Source: Burkholderia paludis (GTDB lineage: Bacteria > Pseudomonadota > Gammaproteobacteria > Burkholderiales > Burkholderiaceae). From it: a stretch of DNA of 38,108 nucleotides. How positions within the stretch are numbered: the first letter of the stretch is position 1; each line of letters begins with the position of its first letter. Where the stretch lies: contig NZ_JPGL01000081.1 in NCBI RefSeq assembly GCF_000732615.1, forward strand, positions 1 to 38,108, read 5' to 3'. A program made the translations under genes and the position numbers. Positions 25,008 to 33,138 of this stretch are shown here, in pieces. The notes beneath the pieces are model-generated. The model was not told the origin of the DNA. It saw only the letters and a program-made list of their open reading frames with translations, and did no database searches.

Positions 25008-26114
25008 TTACAGCAGCGGCCCGCTCAGCGCATCGAGCAGCTTGCGCACCGGCGCCGGCACACCGTACGCATCGAGCCGGCTCAACGGCACCCACGCGGT
25101 GTCGGCCTCGCGCGCGCCGGCCGGCAGACCGCCACCGTCGGCCATGTCGCTCAGCCGCGGCTCGATCTCGAGCCGGAAATGCGTGAACGTGTGCGTGAAC
25201 GGCGCGAGCGGCACCGTGCCGCCGCCGCCGAAACCGCGCGCGAGTTCCGCGAGCGCCGCGTCGCCGTCCGCTTGCGGCAGGCTCCACAACCCGCCCCAGA
25301 TGCCGGTCGGCGGCCGCCGCTCGAGCAGCACGGCGTCGCCGTCGCGCAGCACGAGCATCCACGTCCTGCGCGTCGGCACGGCTTTCTTCGGCCGCGCGGC
25401 GGGCAGTTCGCGCTGGCGGCCCGTCGACTGCGCGACGCAGTCGCCCGCGAACGGGCAACGCGTGCAATCGGGCTTGCCGCGCATGCACAGCGTCGCGCCG
25501 AGATCCATCAGCCCCTGCGTATACGCACTCACGTCGGCCGCGTTCGCGGCGTCGGGCAGCAGCGATTCGGCGAGCGCCCACATGTCGTTCTCGACGCGCT
25601 TCTCGCCCGGAAAGCCCTCGACGCCGAACACCCGCGCAAGCACGCGTTTCACGTTGCCGTCGAGGATCGTCGCGCGCGCGCCGTAAGCGAACGACGCGAT
25701 CGCCGCAGCCGTCGAGCGCCCGATCCCGGGCAGCTCGGCCAGGGCCTCGGGCGTCGCCGGAAATGCACCGCAATGCTCGGCGACGACAACCTGCGCACAC
25801 CGGTGCAGGTTGCGCGCCCGCGAGTAGTAGCCGAGGCCGGCCCACAGCGCCATCACGTCGTCGCTCGGCGCGGCCGCGAGCGCGGCGACGTCGGGGTAGC
25901 GTTCGAGAAAGCGCGTGTAATACGGAATGACGGTCGACACCTGCGTCTGCTGCAGCATGATTTCCGACAGCCAGATCCGGTACGGATCGCGGGTGTTTTG
26001 CCATGGCAGGTCGTGGCGGCCGTGTTCGCGCTGCCATGCGACCAGGCGCGCGGCAAACGTGCGGTGCAGCGGTGTGACGGGAAACGGAGCGGGGGCGATG
26101 CGGGGCGGCTTCAA
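25008..26114 (-). CDS. mutY: Adenine DNA glycosylase
   Basis: 368-residue MutY, removing adenine mispaired with 8-oxoguanine. The catalytic Glu is in WLSEIMLQQTQVSTVIPYY, the helix-hairpin-helix is LPGIGRSTAAAIASFAYG (Ser in place of the lyase Lys, as in MutY) and the 4Fe-4S cluster ligands fit C-x6-C-x2-C-x5-C (CMRGKPDCTRCPFAGDC). A C-terminal Nudix-like domain (about 235-365; TGIWGGLWSLPQ) recognises 8-oxoG. The first possible start after an in-frame stop is a TTG at 26114, with no strong ribosome-binding site. It begins 37 nt after mutM, so the two oxidised-guanine enzymes are probably co-transcribed. Confidence 0.95.
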   Translation of the reverse strand: MKPPRIAPAPFPVTPLHRTFAARLVAWQREHGRHDLPWQNTRDPYRIWLSEIMLQQTQVSTVIPYYTRFLERYPDVAALAAAPSDDVMALWAGLGYYSRARNLHRCAQVVVAEHCGAFPATPEALAELPGIGRSTAAAIASFAYGARATILDGNVKRVLARVFGVEGFPGEKRVENDMWALAESLLPDAANAADVSAYTQGLMDLGATLCMRGKPDCTRCPFAGDCVAQSTGRQRELPAARPKKAVPTRRTWMLVLRDGDAVLLERRPPTGIWGGLWSLPQADGDAALAELARGFGGGGTVPLAPFTHTFTHFRLEIEPRLSDMADGGGLPAGAREADTAWVPLSRLDAYGVPAPVRKLLDALSGPLL

Positions 26115-26151
26115 GTTATCTGGTCGTGGGAAGAGGGTTCAACGCAAGGAG

Positions 26152-26979
26152 TCAACGCTGGCAGGTCGGGCAGAAATAGGTCGACCGCTGGCCCTGCACG
26201 ATCTGGCGGATCGGCGTGCCGCATACGCGGCATGGCTGGCCGGCCCGGTCGTAGACGAAGCAGTCGAGCTGGAAGTAGCCGCTTTCGCCGTTGCTGCCGA
26301 CAAAATCGCGCAACGTGCTGCCACCGCGCTCGATCGCATCGGCCAGCGTCGCGCGCACCGCGTCGGCCAGCCGCTCGTAGCGGGGCAGCGAGACCTTGCC
26401 GGCAGCGGTCGTCGGCCGGATGCCGGCGCGAAACAGGCTCTCCGACGCATAGATGTTGCCGACGCCGACGACCATGTCGCCCGCGAGCAGCGCCTGCTTG
26501 ACCGAGACGGTGCGGCCGCGCGTCCGCGCATGCAGCAGCGCCCCGGTAAACGCCGGCGAGAACGGCTCGACGCCGAGGCTCGCGAGGAGCGGATGCGCAT
26601 GGACGTCGCCCGCTTCGCGCGGGTGCCACAGCACCGCGCCGAAGCGGCGCGGATCGCGGAAGCGCAGCACGAACTCGTCGAAGATCCAGTCGATGTGGTC
26701 GTGCTTCGCGGCGGCCGGCACGCCGGCCGCGGGCAGCACGCGCAGCGTGCCCGTCATGCCGAGATGGACGATGAACCAGCCCGCGTCGACCTCGAACAGC
26801 AGGTACTTGCCGCGGCGCTCGACGCCGAGCACCTCGCGTGTGCGCAACTGGTCGGCGAGCCCGGCCGGCACCGGCCAGCGCAGCATCCCAGTACGGACGT
26901 CGACACGCTCGACGCGACGGCCCGCGACAAAGGGCTCGATGCCCCGGCGCGTAACTTCGACTTCTGGCAACTCTGGCAT
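26152..26979 (-). CDS. mutM: Formamidopyrimidine-DNA glycosylase
   Basis: 275-residue Fpg/MutM, a bifunctional glycosylase/lyase for 8-oxoguanine and FaPy lesions. The N-terminus PELPEVEVTRRGIEP has the catalytic Pro and Glu after Met removal, RRGKYLLF holds the conserved Lys, VGNIYASESLF is the helix-two-turn-helix, and the zinc finger is C-x2-C...C-x2-C (CRVCGTP and YFCPTC) at the C-terminus. Expressed upstream of mutY and divergent from the TPR gene. A TACAAT at 27024-27019 may be its -10. Confidence 0.96.
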   Translation of the reverse strand: MPELPEVEVTRRGIEPFVAGRRVERVDVRTGMLRWPVPAGLADQLRTREVLGVERRGKYLLFEVDAGWFIVHLGMTGTLRVLPAAGVPAAAKHDHIDWIFDEFVLRFRDPRRFGAVLWHPREAGDVHAHPLLASLGVEPFSPAFTGALLHARTRGRTVSVKQALLAGDMVVGVGNIYASESLFRAGIRPTTAAGKVSLPRYERLADAVRATLADAIERGGSTLRDFVGSNGESGYFQLDCFVYDRAGQPCRVCGTPIRQIVQGQRSTYFCPTCQR

Positions 26980-27018
26980 GCTTTGCGGGTCTCAGACTGG
27001 ATTCACGATCGTGCCTGT

Positions 27019-27040
27019 ATTGTAGCGAGCGCGTTACAAT
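27019..27040. promoter_or_regulatory. Divergent TACAAT elements between mutM and the TPR gene
   Basis: TACAAT occurs on the plus strand at 27035-27040 (26 nt before the TPR ATG) and on the minus strand at 27024-27019. Each is a good -10 for one of the two divergent genes. Neither has a strong -35 at 17 nt. The overlap means the two promoters would compete. Confidence 0.4.
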
Positions 27041-27065
27041 CGGTTGAAACATCGAACGGATTTCC

Positions 27066-28889
27066 ATGACCCTGCCCTCGAAGCTGCTTCAGAAGCGCCC
27101 CGCCGCCGAGCGCGGCGTGCGTGCCTTCCCGGTCCGCCGTGCGCTCGGCGCCGCGCTGTTTGCCGCCTGGACCCTCACCGCCTTTCCGGCTCACGCACAG
27201 GATCCGGGATCGGACGACGCGGATCCGCAGGGCGCGTTCGAGCACGTGATGGCGGACGAGAAGAAAGATCTCCCCAGCGTGCCGCTGACGAGCCAGATCG
27301 TCTACCAGGTGCTCGCCGCCGAGGTTGCGCTCCAGCGCAACCAGCCCGCGCCCGCTTACCAGACCTATCTCGCCCTTGCCCGCGACACGCGCGATCCGCG
27401 CATGGCGCAGCGGGCGACCGAAATCGCGCTCAGCGCGCAGAGCCCGGCCGACGCGCTGTCCGCCGCCAACCTGTGGCGCCAGTACGCGCCGGATTCGAAC
27501 CGGGCGTCGCAGGTCGATGCCGCGCTGCTGGTGCTCGCCGGCAAGCCGGCCGATGCGCAGCCGATGCTCGCGCGCGAGCTGGCCCGCGCGACCGGCGAGA
27601 CGCGCGGCCCGGCGATCCTCGCACTGCAGGCGCTGCTCGTGCGCGGCCCCGACCGCGTCGGCGGCCTCGCGGTGCTGAAGGACATGCTGAAGAACGACCT
27701 GAGCCGGCCCGAGGCGCAGCTCGCGATCGCGCGGCAGCAGCTCGCGGTCGACGACAAGGACGGCGCCGCTCAATCGCTCAAGCAGGCGCTGCAGATCCGC
27801 CCCGACTACCTGCCGGCGGCCCTGATGCTGTCGCAGATGGGCCCGGCGGAACGCGCGGCGGGCATCGCGTCGTTCGAGAAGTACGTCCAGCAGAATCCGA
27901 AGTCGCGCGACGCACGGCTCGCGCTGTCGCAGCTCTATCTCGCCGACGATCGCCTCGACGACGCGCAGAAGCAGTTCGAGACGATGCGCAAGCTCGACTC
28001 GAAGGATCCGACGCCGCTGATGGCGCTCGCGCTGATCAAGATCCAGCAGAAGAAGCTCGACGAAGCGACCGCCTTCCTGAAACAGTACGTGCAGCTCGGC
28101 ACCAAGCAGCCGAACCTCGATGTCGGCCAGGGCTACATCTACCTCGCGCAGATCGCGATCGACCAGGACAACGACGCGCAGGCGTCGCAGTGGCTCGACA
28201 AGGTCGACCAGACGAGCCAGCACTATCTCCCCGCGCAGATCACGCGCGCGCAGCTGCTGCAGAAACAGGGCAAGACCGACGAGGCGCGCAAGGTGCTCGA
28301 CGATCTGCCGATCTCGGATCCGCGCGACGCGGCCGTGGTGGCACGCACCGACGCGTCGATCCTGTTCACCGCGAAGCGCTATCCGGAAGCCGAGGCCCGG
28401 CTCGGGCAGGCAGTCGAGGATTTCCCCGACGATCCCGACCTGCGCTACGACTACGCGATGGCGGCCGAAAAAACCGGCCACTACGCGACGATGGAAAAGC
28501 AGTTGCGCGAGTTGATCCGCACGCAGCCCGACAATCCGCAGGCGTACAACGCGCTCGGCTATTCGCTCGCCGACCGCAACCAGCGGCTGCCCGAGGCCAG
28601 CAAGCTGATCGACAAGGCGATGGCGCTCGCGCCGAACGACGCCTACATCATGGACAGCCTCGGCTGGGTGAAGTACCGGATGGGCGACGCGGCCGGCGCG
28701 GCGAAGATCCTGCGGCGCGCGTACGACCTGCAGCCGAACGCCGAAATCGGCGCGCATCTCGGCGAAGTGCTGTGGAAGAGCGGCGCGCAGGACGACGCAC
28801 GCTCCGCGTGGCGCGATGCGCAAAAGCTCGAGCCCGACAACGAAACGCTCGTGCAGACGCTGAAACGCTTCCAGGTCAACGGCCTCTGA
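27066..28889 (+). CDS. Secreted or periplasmic tetratricopeptide repeat protein
   Basis: 607-residue protein with a signal peptide (hydrophobic core about 28-40, cleavage after AHA at residue 44) and many TPR/Sel1-like helical pairs through most of its length. The clearest repeats are near the C-terminus (AYNALGYSLADRNQRLPEAS, AYIMDSLGWVKYRMGDAAGA). No catalytic motif is visible; TPRs imply a scaffold role at the envelope. The stop overlaps lolB by one base, suggesting joint expression with outer-membrane lipoprotein sorting. The exact function is unknown. Confidence 0.88.
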   Translation: MTLPSKLLQKRPAAERGVRAFPVRRALGAALFAAWTLTAFPAHAQDPGSDDADPQGAFEHVMADEKKDLPSVPLTSQIVYQVLAAEVALQRNQPAPAYQTYLALARDTRDPRMAQRATEIALSAQSPADALSAANLWRQYAPDSNRASQVDAALLVLAGKPADAQPMLARELARATGETRGPAILALQALLVRGPDRVGGLAVLKDMLKNDLSRPEAQLAIARQQLAVDDKDGAAQSLKQALQIRPDYLPAALMLSQMGPAERAAGIASFEKYVQQNPKSRDARLALSQLYLADDRLDDAQKQFETMRKLDSKDPTPLMALALIKIQQKKLDEATAFLKQYVQLGTKQPNLDVGQGYIYLAQIAIDQDNDAQASQWLDKVDQTSQHYLPAQITRAQLLQKQGKTDEARKVLDDLPISDPRDAAVVARTDASILFTAKRYPEAEARLGQAVEDFPDDPDLRYDYAMAAEKTGHYATMEKQLRELIRTQPDNPQAYNALGYSLADRNQRLPEASKLIDKAMALAPNDAYIMDSLGWVKYRMGDAAGAAKILRRAYDLQPNAEIGAHLGEVLWKSGAQDDARSAWRDAQKLEPDNETLVQTLKRFQVNGL

Positions 28890-29509
28890 TGCAGATGTTC
28901 CCGACGTTTTCCCTGTCCTTTCGCGCACGGCGCACGCTGGCCGCGGCCGGCGCGGCGCTCGCGCTCGCCGGCTGCGCGAGCACGCCGCCGTCGGCAAGCG
29001 TGCCGGCGGGTGCGGCGCTGCAGACCGCCGCGACGCACGCTTACCACGGCCGCTTCGCGGTGCGGTACGACGACAGCCTCGGCAAGCCGCAGAACGTGTA
29101 CGGCAACTTCGACTGGCAGGAGCACGGCGACGACGTGTCGCTCGAGCTGCGCAGCCCGCTCGGCCAGACGCTCGCCGTGGTGAGGTCGACGCCGCAGGCC
29201 GCGTCGCTCGAATTGCCGAATCGTCCGACGCAATATGCGCCGGACGTCGGCGACCTGATGCAGAAAACGCTCGGCTTCGCGTTGCCGCTCGAGGGCCTGC
29301 GCTACTGGCTGCTGCCGACGCCCGCGCCCGCGACACCGGCGGAAACCGTGCGCGACCCGGCCGACGACACACACGTCACGCAGATTCGGCAGGACGGCTG
29401 GACGATCGACTACCTTGCCTACGCGGATGCCCCGGCCACGGGCGTCAAACGCGTCAACCTCGTGCGTGCGACACCGCCGCTCGACATCAAGCTCGTGCTC
29501 GATCAGTGA
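28889..29509 (+). CDS. lolB: Outer-membrane lipoprotein receptor LolB
   Basis: 206-residue lipoprotein that accepts lipoproteins from LolA and inserts them in the outer membrane. The lipobox is LALAGC with the acylated Cys29, followed by STPPS, without an Asp at +2, so it sorts to the outer membrane. The LolB domain (about 50-205) includes HGRFAVRYDDSLGKPQNVYGNF and PLEGLRYWLLPT. ATG at 28889 overlaps the TPR stop; a second in-frame ATG at 28895 is possible. ispE follows by 24 nt. Confidence 0.93.
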   Translation: MQMFPTFSLSFRARRTLAAAGAALALAGCASTPPSASVPAGAALQTAATHAYHGRFAVRYDDSLGKPQNVYGNFDWQEHGDDVSLELRSPLGQTLAVVRSTPQAASLELPNRPTQYAPDVGDLMQKTLGFALPLEGLRYWLLPTPAPATPAETVRDPADDTHVTQIRQDGWTIDYLAYADAPATGVKRVNLVRATPPLDIKLVLDQ

Positions 29510-29533
29510 GCACGCGCGCCTAGTGACATACGC

Positions 29534-30415
29534 ATGACCGATTCGACCCGAACGCTGCGCAACTGCCTTGCGCCCGCGAAACTCAACCTGTTCCTGCACA
29601 TCACCGGCCGCCGTCCGAACGGCTATCACGATCTGCAAAGCGTGTTCCAGTTGCTGAACTGGGGTGACACGCTGCACTTCACGCTACGCGACGACGGTCG
29701 CGTAGCACGCGTCACCGACGTGCCCGGCGTGCCGGAGGAAAGCGATCTCGTCGTGCGTGCAGCCAATCTGCTGAAAGCCCACACGGGCAGCGCGCACGGC
29801 GTCGACATCGAGATCGACAAGCGCCTGCCGATGGGCGCCGGCCTCGGCGGCGGCAGCTCGGACGCGGCAACGACGCTGCTCGCGCTGAACCGCCTGTGGC
29901 AACTCGATCTGCCGCGCGCGGAACTCCAGTCGCTCGCGGTAAAACTCGGCGCCGACGTCCCGTTTTTTATTTTCGGAAAAAATGCGTTCGCAGAGGGTAT
30001 CGGAGAAGAATTAGCTGAGGTACAATTGCCGACTCGCTGGTTCTTGGTTGTGACACCACGTGTTCATGTCCCGACCGCTGAAATATTTTCAGATGAGTTG
30101 TTGACAAGAGATTCGAAGCGCGTCACAATTACGGACTTTCTTGCACAGCAAAACAGCGACGCGGGATGGCCAGACAGCTTCGGCCGGAACGATATGCAGC
30201 AAGTTGTGACAAGTAAGTACGCGGAAGTTGCGCAGGTGGTCAAATGGATGTATGATGTGACCCCCGCGAGGATGACCGGCTCCGGAGCAAGCGTGTTTGC
30301 AGCGTTTCGCAGCAAGCATGAGGCAGAAGCGGCGCAAGCCAAGCTGCCCACCGGTTGGAATGGTGCAGTTACCGAGAGCCTGAACGAGCATCCACTCTTC
30401 GCTTTCGCGTCATGA
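29534..30415 (+). CDS. ispE: 4-diphosphocytidyl-2-C-methyl-D-erythritol kinase
   Basis: 293-residue GHMP kinase of the MEP isoprenoid pathway, phosphorylating CDP-methylerythritol. The ATP loop PMGAGLGGGSSDAA is at 99-112, LAPAKLNLFLHITGRRPNGYH is at the N-terminus, and MTGSGASVFAAF is near the C-terminus. Odd: GC falls sharply in the last third (43% in 30061-30120), with rare codons TTG, ACA, AGA and AAT, although the protein stays family-like. A near-perfect sigma-70 promoter lies in that stretch. The gene is in frame and complete, so this is composition rather than damage. Confidence 0.95.
   Translation: MTDSTRTLRNCLAPAKLNLFLHITGRRPNGYHDLQSVFQLLNWGDTLHFTLRDDGRVARVTDVPGVPEESDLVVRAANLLKAHTGSAHGVDIEIDKRLPMGAGLGGGSSDAATTLLALNRLWQLDLPRAELQSLAVKLGADVPFFIFGKNAFAEGIGEELAEVQLPTRWFLVVTPRVHVPTAEIFSDELLTRDSKRVTITDFLAQQNSDAGWPDSFGRNDMQQVVTSKYAEVAQVVKWMYDVTPARMTGSGASVFAAFRSKHEAEAAQAKLPTGWNGAVTESLNEHPLFAFAS
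30101..30129 (+). promoter_or_regulatory. Predicted sigma-70 promoter inside ispE for tRNA-Gln-prs
   Basis: TTGACA (6/6) at 30101-30106, a 17-nt spacer, then CACAAT (4/6) at 30124-30129. It would start transcription near 30136, reading through the end of ispE into tRNA-Gln and prs. A second weaker candidate is TTGCGC (30228-30233), 17 nt, TATGAT (30251-30256). Confidence 0.55.
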
Positions 30416-30470
30416 AGTTTTACTTTGCCGGATGGCCTACACGAGTCCGGTGAAGTTATCAGTTAAGTGT

Positions 30471-30547
30471 AGGGGAGTCGCCAAGTTGGTCAAGGCACCG
30501 GATTTTGATTCCGGCATGCGAGGGTTCGAGTCCTTCCTCCCCTGCCA
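30471..30547 (+). tRNA. glnT: tRNA-Gln (anticodon UUG)
   Basis: A full cloverleaf is visible. The 7-bp acceptor AGGGGAG pairs with CTCCCCT; the D-arm region is GCCAAGTTGGTCAAGGC. The anticodon stem CCGGA/TCCGG encloses TTTTGAT with anticodon TTG at 30505-30507, and the T-arm has GGTTCGAGTCC. The discriminator base is G, as glutaminyl-tRNA synthetase prefers, and CCA is encoded at 30545-30547. It lies between ispE and prs on the same strand, 44 nt before the prs ATG. Confidence 0.97.
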
Positions 30548-30591
30548 AAAATTTTCCCGCATTTCCCGCCCAAGCCCGAAGCAGGTGCACG

Positions 30592-31554
30592 ATGAGCAGC
30601 CACAGCCATGATGGCCTGATGGTCTTTACTGGTAACGCGAATCCCGCGCTCGCCCAGGAAGTCGTCAATATCCTTGGAATCCCCCTCGGCAAAGCAATGG
30701 TCAGCCGTTTCTCCGACGGCGAGATTCAGGTCGAGATCCAGGAAAACGTGCGCGGCAAGGACGTCTTCGTCCTGCAATCCACGTGTGCGCCGACGAACGA
30801 CAACCTGATGGAACTGATGATCATGGTCGATGCGCTCAAGCGCGCATCCGCAGGCCGGATCACCGCTGCCATCCCCTACTTCGGCTACGCCCGCCAGGAT
30901 CGCCGCCCGCGTTCGGCGCGCGTCGCGATCTCGGCGAAGGTCGTCGCGAACATGCTGGAAATCGCCGGCGTCGAGCGGATCATCACGATGGATCTGCACG
31001 CCGACCAGATTCAAGGCTTCTTCGACATCCCGGTCGACAACATCTACGCTACACCGATCCTGCTGGGCGACCTGCGCAAGCAGAACTACTCGGATCTGCT
31101 CGTCGTGTCGCCGGACGTCGGCGGCGTGGTTCGCGCCCGGGCGCTCGCGAAGCAGCTCAACTGCGATCTCGCGATCATCGACAAGCGTCGTCCGAAGGCG
31201 AACGTCGCCGAAGTGATGAACATCATCGGTGAAGTCGAAGGCCGCACCTGCGTGATCATGGACGACATGGTCGATACGGCCGGCACGCTCTGCAAGGCCG
31301 CGCAAGTGCTGAAGGACCGCGGTGCGAAGCAGGTGTTCGCTTATGCGACGCACCCGGTGCTGTCCGGCGGCGCCGCCGACCGCATCGCCGCATCGGCACT
31401 CGACGAGCTGGTCGTCACCGATACGATCCCGCTGTCGGCCGAATCGCTGGGTTGCTCGAAGATCCGCTCGCTGACGAGCGCGAGCCTGCTGGCCGAGACG
31501 TTCTCGCGGATCCGCCGCGGCGATTCGGTGATGTCGCTGTTCGCGGAATCCTGA
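30592..31554 (+). CDS. prs: Ribose-phosphate pyrophosphokinase (PRPP synthetase)
   Basis: 320-residue PRPP synthetase, making the phosphoribosyl donor for purines, pyrimidines, histidine, tryptophan and NAD. Motifs are SRFSDGEIQVEIQENVRGKD, the ATP-contact FGYARQDRRPRSARVAISAK, ITMDLHADQIQGFFDIPVDN, and the PRPP loop CVIMDDMVDTAGT. The ATG at 30592 has AGGTG upstream and fits the family, while an upstream frame would read through the tRNA. The mRNA probably arises by processing of a tRNA-Gln-prs precursor. Apt in this window and HisC further along belong to PRPP-linked pathways. Confidence 0.97.
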   Translation: MSSHSHDGLMVFTGNANPALAQEVVNILGIPLGKAMVSRFSDGEIQVEIQENVRGKDVFVLQSTCAPTNDNLMELMIMVDALKRASAGRITAAIPYFGYARQDRRPRSARVAISAKVVANMLEIAGVERIITMDLHADQIQGFFDIPVDNIYATPILLGDLRKQNYSDLLVVSPDVGGVVRARALAKQLNCDLAIIDKRRPKANVAEVMNIIGEVEGRTCVIMDDMVDTAGTLCKAAQVLKDRGAKQVFAYATHPVLSGGAADRIAASALDELVVTDTIPLSAESLGCSKIRSLTSASLLAETFSRIRRGDSVMSLFAES

Positions 31555-31584
31555 TCGCGGGTCGACACGACAAAGCATGCGCAG

Positions 31585-31613
31585 AAAGCGAAGCGGCAAC
31601 GCTTCGCTTTTTG
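31585..31613 (+). terminator. Intrinsic terminator of prs
   Basis: AAAGCGAAGCG, the GNRA-type loop GCAA and CGCTTCGCTTT form a perfect 11-bp stem running into a T-run (31608-31612), 30 nt after the prs stop codon. Confidence 0.93.
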
Positions 31614-31619
31614 CACAAT

Positions 31620-31680
31620 CGGACGGGATAGACGAAACCCCGTCCGCTTTATCTGGGGCTGCAGTTCGGCGGCCCCGTTT
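31620..31680 (+). promoter_or_regulatory. Two stacked hairpins in the rplY leader
   Basis: After the prs terminator come CGGACGGG/CCCGTCCG (31620-31627 with 31639-31646, 11-nt loop) and GGGGCTGC/GCGGCCCC (31655-31662 with 31669-31676, one T-G pair, 6-nt loop). The second is followed by GTTTTAC like a weak terminator. They end about 36 nt before the rplY ATG. Possible attenuator or r-protein leader; the promoter position is unclear. Confidence 0.5.
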
Positions 31681-31715
31681 TACTGCCTGGTCGCGGGCAG
31701 CCATTGGAGAATCAC

Positions 31716-32318
31716 ATGAAAGTCGTCGCTTTCGAGCGCCAACAGCAAGGTACGGGTGCGAGCCGCCGCCTGCGCAACGCCGGTAAGACCACGGGTATCG
31801 TTTACGGTGGCGAAGCAGCCCCGCAAAAGATCGAACTCGATCACAACGCCCTGTGGCACGCCCTGAAGAAGGAAGCCTTCCACTCGTCGATCCTCGACCT
31901 CGAAGTGGCCGGCCAGTCGCAACAGGTTCTGCTGCGCGACGTGCAATACCACCCGTTCAAGCAACTGGTGCTGCACGTGGACTTCCAGCGCGTTGACGCG
32001 AAGAAGAAGCTGCACACCAAGGTGCCGCTGCACTTCCTGAACGCTGAAGCCAGCCCGGCCGTGAAGCTGTCGAGCGCGATCGTGTCGCACGTCGCGACGG
32101 AAATCGAAATCGAGTGCCTGCCGGCTGCCCTGCCGGAGTTCCTCGAAGTCGACCTGTCGAAGATCGAAGCCGGTCAATCGCTGCACGCGAAGGACATCAC
32201 GCTGCCGAACGGCGTCGCGCTGGTTGCGCACGTCGACGCGGAAAACCCGGTTGTCGCATCGGCGACGGTCCCGGCTGGCGCCGTGTCGGACGCAGCAGGC
32301 GAAACGCCGGCTGCCTAA
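31716..32318 (+). CDS. rplY: 50S ribosomal protein L25 (general stress protein Ctc type)
   Basis: 200-residue long-form L25 (TL5/Ctc). The N-terminal 5S rRNA-binding domain (MKVVAFERQQ to about residue 92; GIVYGG, HVDFQRV) is followed by the C-terminal TL5 beta domain (about 95-185; EIEIECLPAALPEFLEVDLS) and an Ala-rich tail. E. coli has only the short form. The ATG at 31716 has TTGGAGA upstream; the frame four codons earlier lacks one. Codon use is strongly optimised, as for highly expressed genes. Confidence 0.97.
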   Translation: MKVVAFERQQQGTGASRRLRNAGKTTGIVYGGEAAPQKIELDHNALWHALKKEAFHSSILDLEVAGQSQQVLLRDVQYHPFKQLVLHVDFQRVDAKKKLHTKVPLHFLNAEASPAVKLSSAIVSHVATEIEIECLPAALPEFLEVDLSKIEAGQSLHAKDITLPNGVALVAHVDAENPVVASATVPAGAVSDAAGETPAA

Positions 32319-32354
32319 GCGCTCCATCGATCCGTTTCACGAAACGGTCGACGC

Positions 32355-32390
32355 AACCCGCCGCGGCTCGCCCGGCGGGTTTTTCTTTTT
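32355..32390 (+). terminator. Intrinsic terminator of rplY
   Basis: AACCCGCCG, a 9-nt loop and CGGCGGGTT make a 9-bp stem followed by TTTTCTTTTT. A separate perfect CCGTTTC-AC-GAAACGG inverted repeat lies just before it (32332-32347). Confidence 0.92.
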
Positions 32391-32425
32391 CTGCGCCCAG
32401 GCGGCAGCGCCGCCTTCGAAACGTC

Positions 32426-33025
32426 ATGATCAAACTGATCGTCGGCCTCGGCAATCCCGGGGCGGAATACACCGCGACGCGCCATAACGCCGGTTTCTGG
32501 CTGATCGACCAGCTCGCCCGCGAAGCCGGCACGACGCTGCGCGACGAACGCCGTTTCCACGGCTTCTACGCGAAAGCGCGCCTGCACGGCGAGGAAGTCC
32601 ACCTGCTCGAGCCGCAAACGTACATGAACCGCTCCGGCCAGTCGGTCGTCGCGCTCGCCCAGTTCTTCAAGATCCTGCCCGACCAGATCCTCGTCGCGCA
32701 CGACGAGCTGGACCTGCCGCCCGGCACCGTGAAGCTGAAGCTCGGCGGCGGCAGCGGCGGCCACAACGGCCTCAAGGACATCACCGCGCACCTGTCGTCG
32801 CAGCAATACTGGCGGCTGCGGATCGGCATCGGCCATCCGCGCGACCTGATTCCGGAAAGCGCGCGCGCCGGCGCGAAGCCCGATGTCGCGAACTTCGTGC
32901 TGAAGCCGCCGCGCCGCGAGGAACAGGACGTGATCGACGCATCGATCGAGCGCGCGCTCGCCGTGATGCCGATGGTCGTCAAGGGCGAACTCGACCGCGC
33001 GACGATGCAGCTGCATCGCAGCTGA
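32426..33025 (+). CDS. pth: Peptidyl-tRNA hydrolase
   Basis: 199-residue Pth, recycling peptidyl-tRNA dropped by ribosomes. The catalytic His20 is in GNPGAEYTATRHNAGFW, Asn10 precedes it, and the Asp is in LVAHDELDLPPG; GGGSGGHNGLKDI is the conserved loop. The start MIKLIVGLGNPG is the usual one. It follows the rplY terminator by 36 nt; pth next to rplY is the common bacterial order, though ychF does not follow here. Confidence 0.97.
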   Translation: MIKLIVGLGNPGAEYTATRHNAGFWLIDQLAREAGTTLRDERRFHGFYAKARLHGEEVHLLEPQTYMNRSGQSVVALAQFFKILPDQILVAHDELDLPPGTVKLKLGGGSGGHNGLKDITAHLSSQQYWRLRIGIGHPRDLIPESARAGAKPDVANFVLKPPRREEQDVIDASIERALAVMPMVVKGELDRATMQLHRS

Positions 33026-33138
33026 CCGCACCGCGCACCGGCACGGTGCAACGAGCCGTCCGGCGCCGCCGGGCGGCCCCGCCCACCGCGACGCGCACAT
33101 GCGGTAATCTGGCTGCTTTGCCCGACAGGAGCCAAGCG

